From assembly GCA_963695195.1 (NCBI GenBank), contig CAVOGE010000007.1, positions 992,001 to 1,056,000 on the forward strand: a DNA stretch of 64,000 nucleotides, given 5' to 3'. The translations under genes were made by a program, and so were the position numbers. Each line of letters begins with the position of its first letter. The first letter of the stretch is position 1. The stretch comes from CF-167 sp963695195 (lineage in GTDB: Bacteria; Chloroflexota; Limnocylindria; QHBO01). Below the pieces are notes generated by a model, which did not search any database, had not been told where the DNA came from, and saw only the letters and a program-made list of their open reading frames with translations. Below are positions 63,768-64,000 of this stretch, piece after piece.

Positions 63768-64000
63768 CTACCCGACGAGTGCCTGCTTCGTCTCCGGGTC
63801 GAAGACATGCAGTTTGTCGAGCGGGACTCCCGACTCGATCTGGTCGCCAGCCCGAGCACGGGTTCCCCACACTTGGTGCGGGTATTGGCGAAGTTCATTG
63901 AGGTTGCGCGAGACGTGGGCGTAACGCCTGCCGTCGGAAATCTGCAGGCCGAACTCGTGGACCGCGATCACGTCGGCACCGAAGTGCTTAGTGGACGGGG
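63768..64000 (-). CDS. ABC transporter ATP-binding protein, C-terminal fragment (MalK/UgpC-like)
   Basis: Only the last 77 codons are in the window; the frame is open through base 64000. The fragment is the C-terminal TOBE region and ends in L-D-K-L-H-V-F-D-P-E-T-K-Q-A-L, matching the end of MsmX/UgpC-type ATPases that energise CUT1 sugar importers. Walker motifs lie beyond the edge. It is the first gene seen of the minus-strand sugar operon; more upstream genes may exist. Confidence 0.75.
   Translation of the reverse strand, partial: PSTKHFGADVIAVHEFGLQISDGRRYAHVSRNLNELRQYPHQVWGTRARAGDQIESGVPLDKLHVFDPETKQALVG

Overview
The window is 64 kb of dense, G+C-rich bacterial chromosome with GTG/TTG starts, many 1-4 base stop/start overlaps and no rRNA. 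The gene set is a Kgd-type fused 2-oxoglutarate decarboxylase/E2, a two-protein pyruvate:ferredoxin oxidoreductase, a DUF4032 kinase-like protein, PAC2, maltokinase/trehalose synthase, and large cyclase-ATPase-TPR regulators. This fits a high-GC Terrabacteria lineage, most plausibly an uncultured Chloroflexota (Limnocylindria-like) or a relative. That assignment is inference; no phylogenetic marker was tested.

Layout. 1-6.6 kb: a metallo-hydrolase running off the left edge, citrate synthase and malate dehydrogenase, an ArsC/LMW-phosphatase-like protein, upp, bactofilin, asparaginase and a DUF554 membrane protein. 6.6-20 kb: DUF1801, DUF4032, gltX, a cyclase/ATPase/TPR regulator, a zinc alcohol dehydrogenase, a peroxiredoxin-like protein without the usual cysteine, mutY, a HAD hydrolase, an EamA transporter, an ABC-F ATPase and thrB. 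20-26.4 kb: a secreted C39-like peptidase coupled to a lipoprotein, tag, a P1-family peptidase, thrC and a membrane protein. 26.4-38 kb: kgd with three 29-bp repeats upstream, GNAT, a membrane protein, a serine/threonine dehydratase, PAC2, a lipoprotein hydrolase lacking its serine, a 54-residue protein and a second cyclase/ATPase/TPR regulator.

38.0-41.75 kb is the oddest stretch. A 38-nt copy of the 5' half of tRNA-Gln(CTG) sits 3.6 kb upstream of the complete tRNA gene. Between the two copies are a secreted CHAP/FG-GAP protein and a coupled lipoprotein, with no integrase. 42.5-46.6 kb: PFOR alpha-gamma, a CBS-pair protein and PFOR beta-ferredoxin with overlapping frames. 46.6-48.8 kb: a PAS-PAS-GAF-EAL protein. 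48.9-54.5 kb: an ArsR regulator and a sulfur-trafficking operon (DsrE, TusA, DsrE2, TusA, SQR-like flavoprotein, P-type ATPase). 54.6-64 kb, minus strand: a carbohydrate operon (ABC importer, GH38 alpha-mannosidase, TreS, maltokinase).

Seven genes carry short indels, mostly one surplus base in or beside a homopolymer. In each case removing or adding single bases restores a family-typical protein. The likeliest cause is residual read or assembly error, so these genes are annotated as single loci with the break described rather than as separate fragments.
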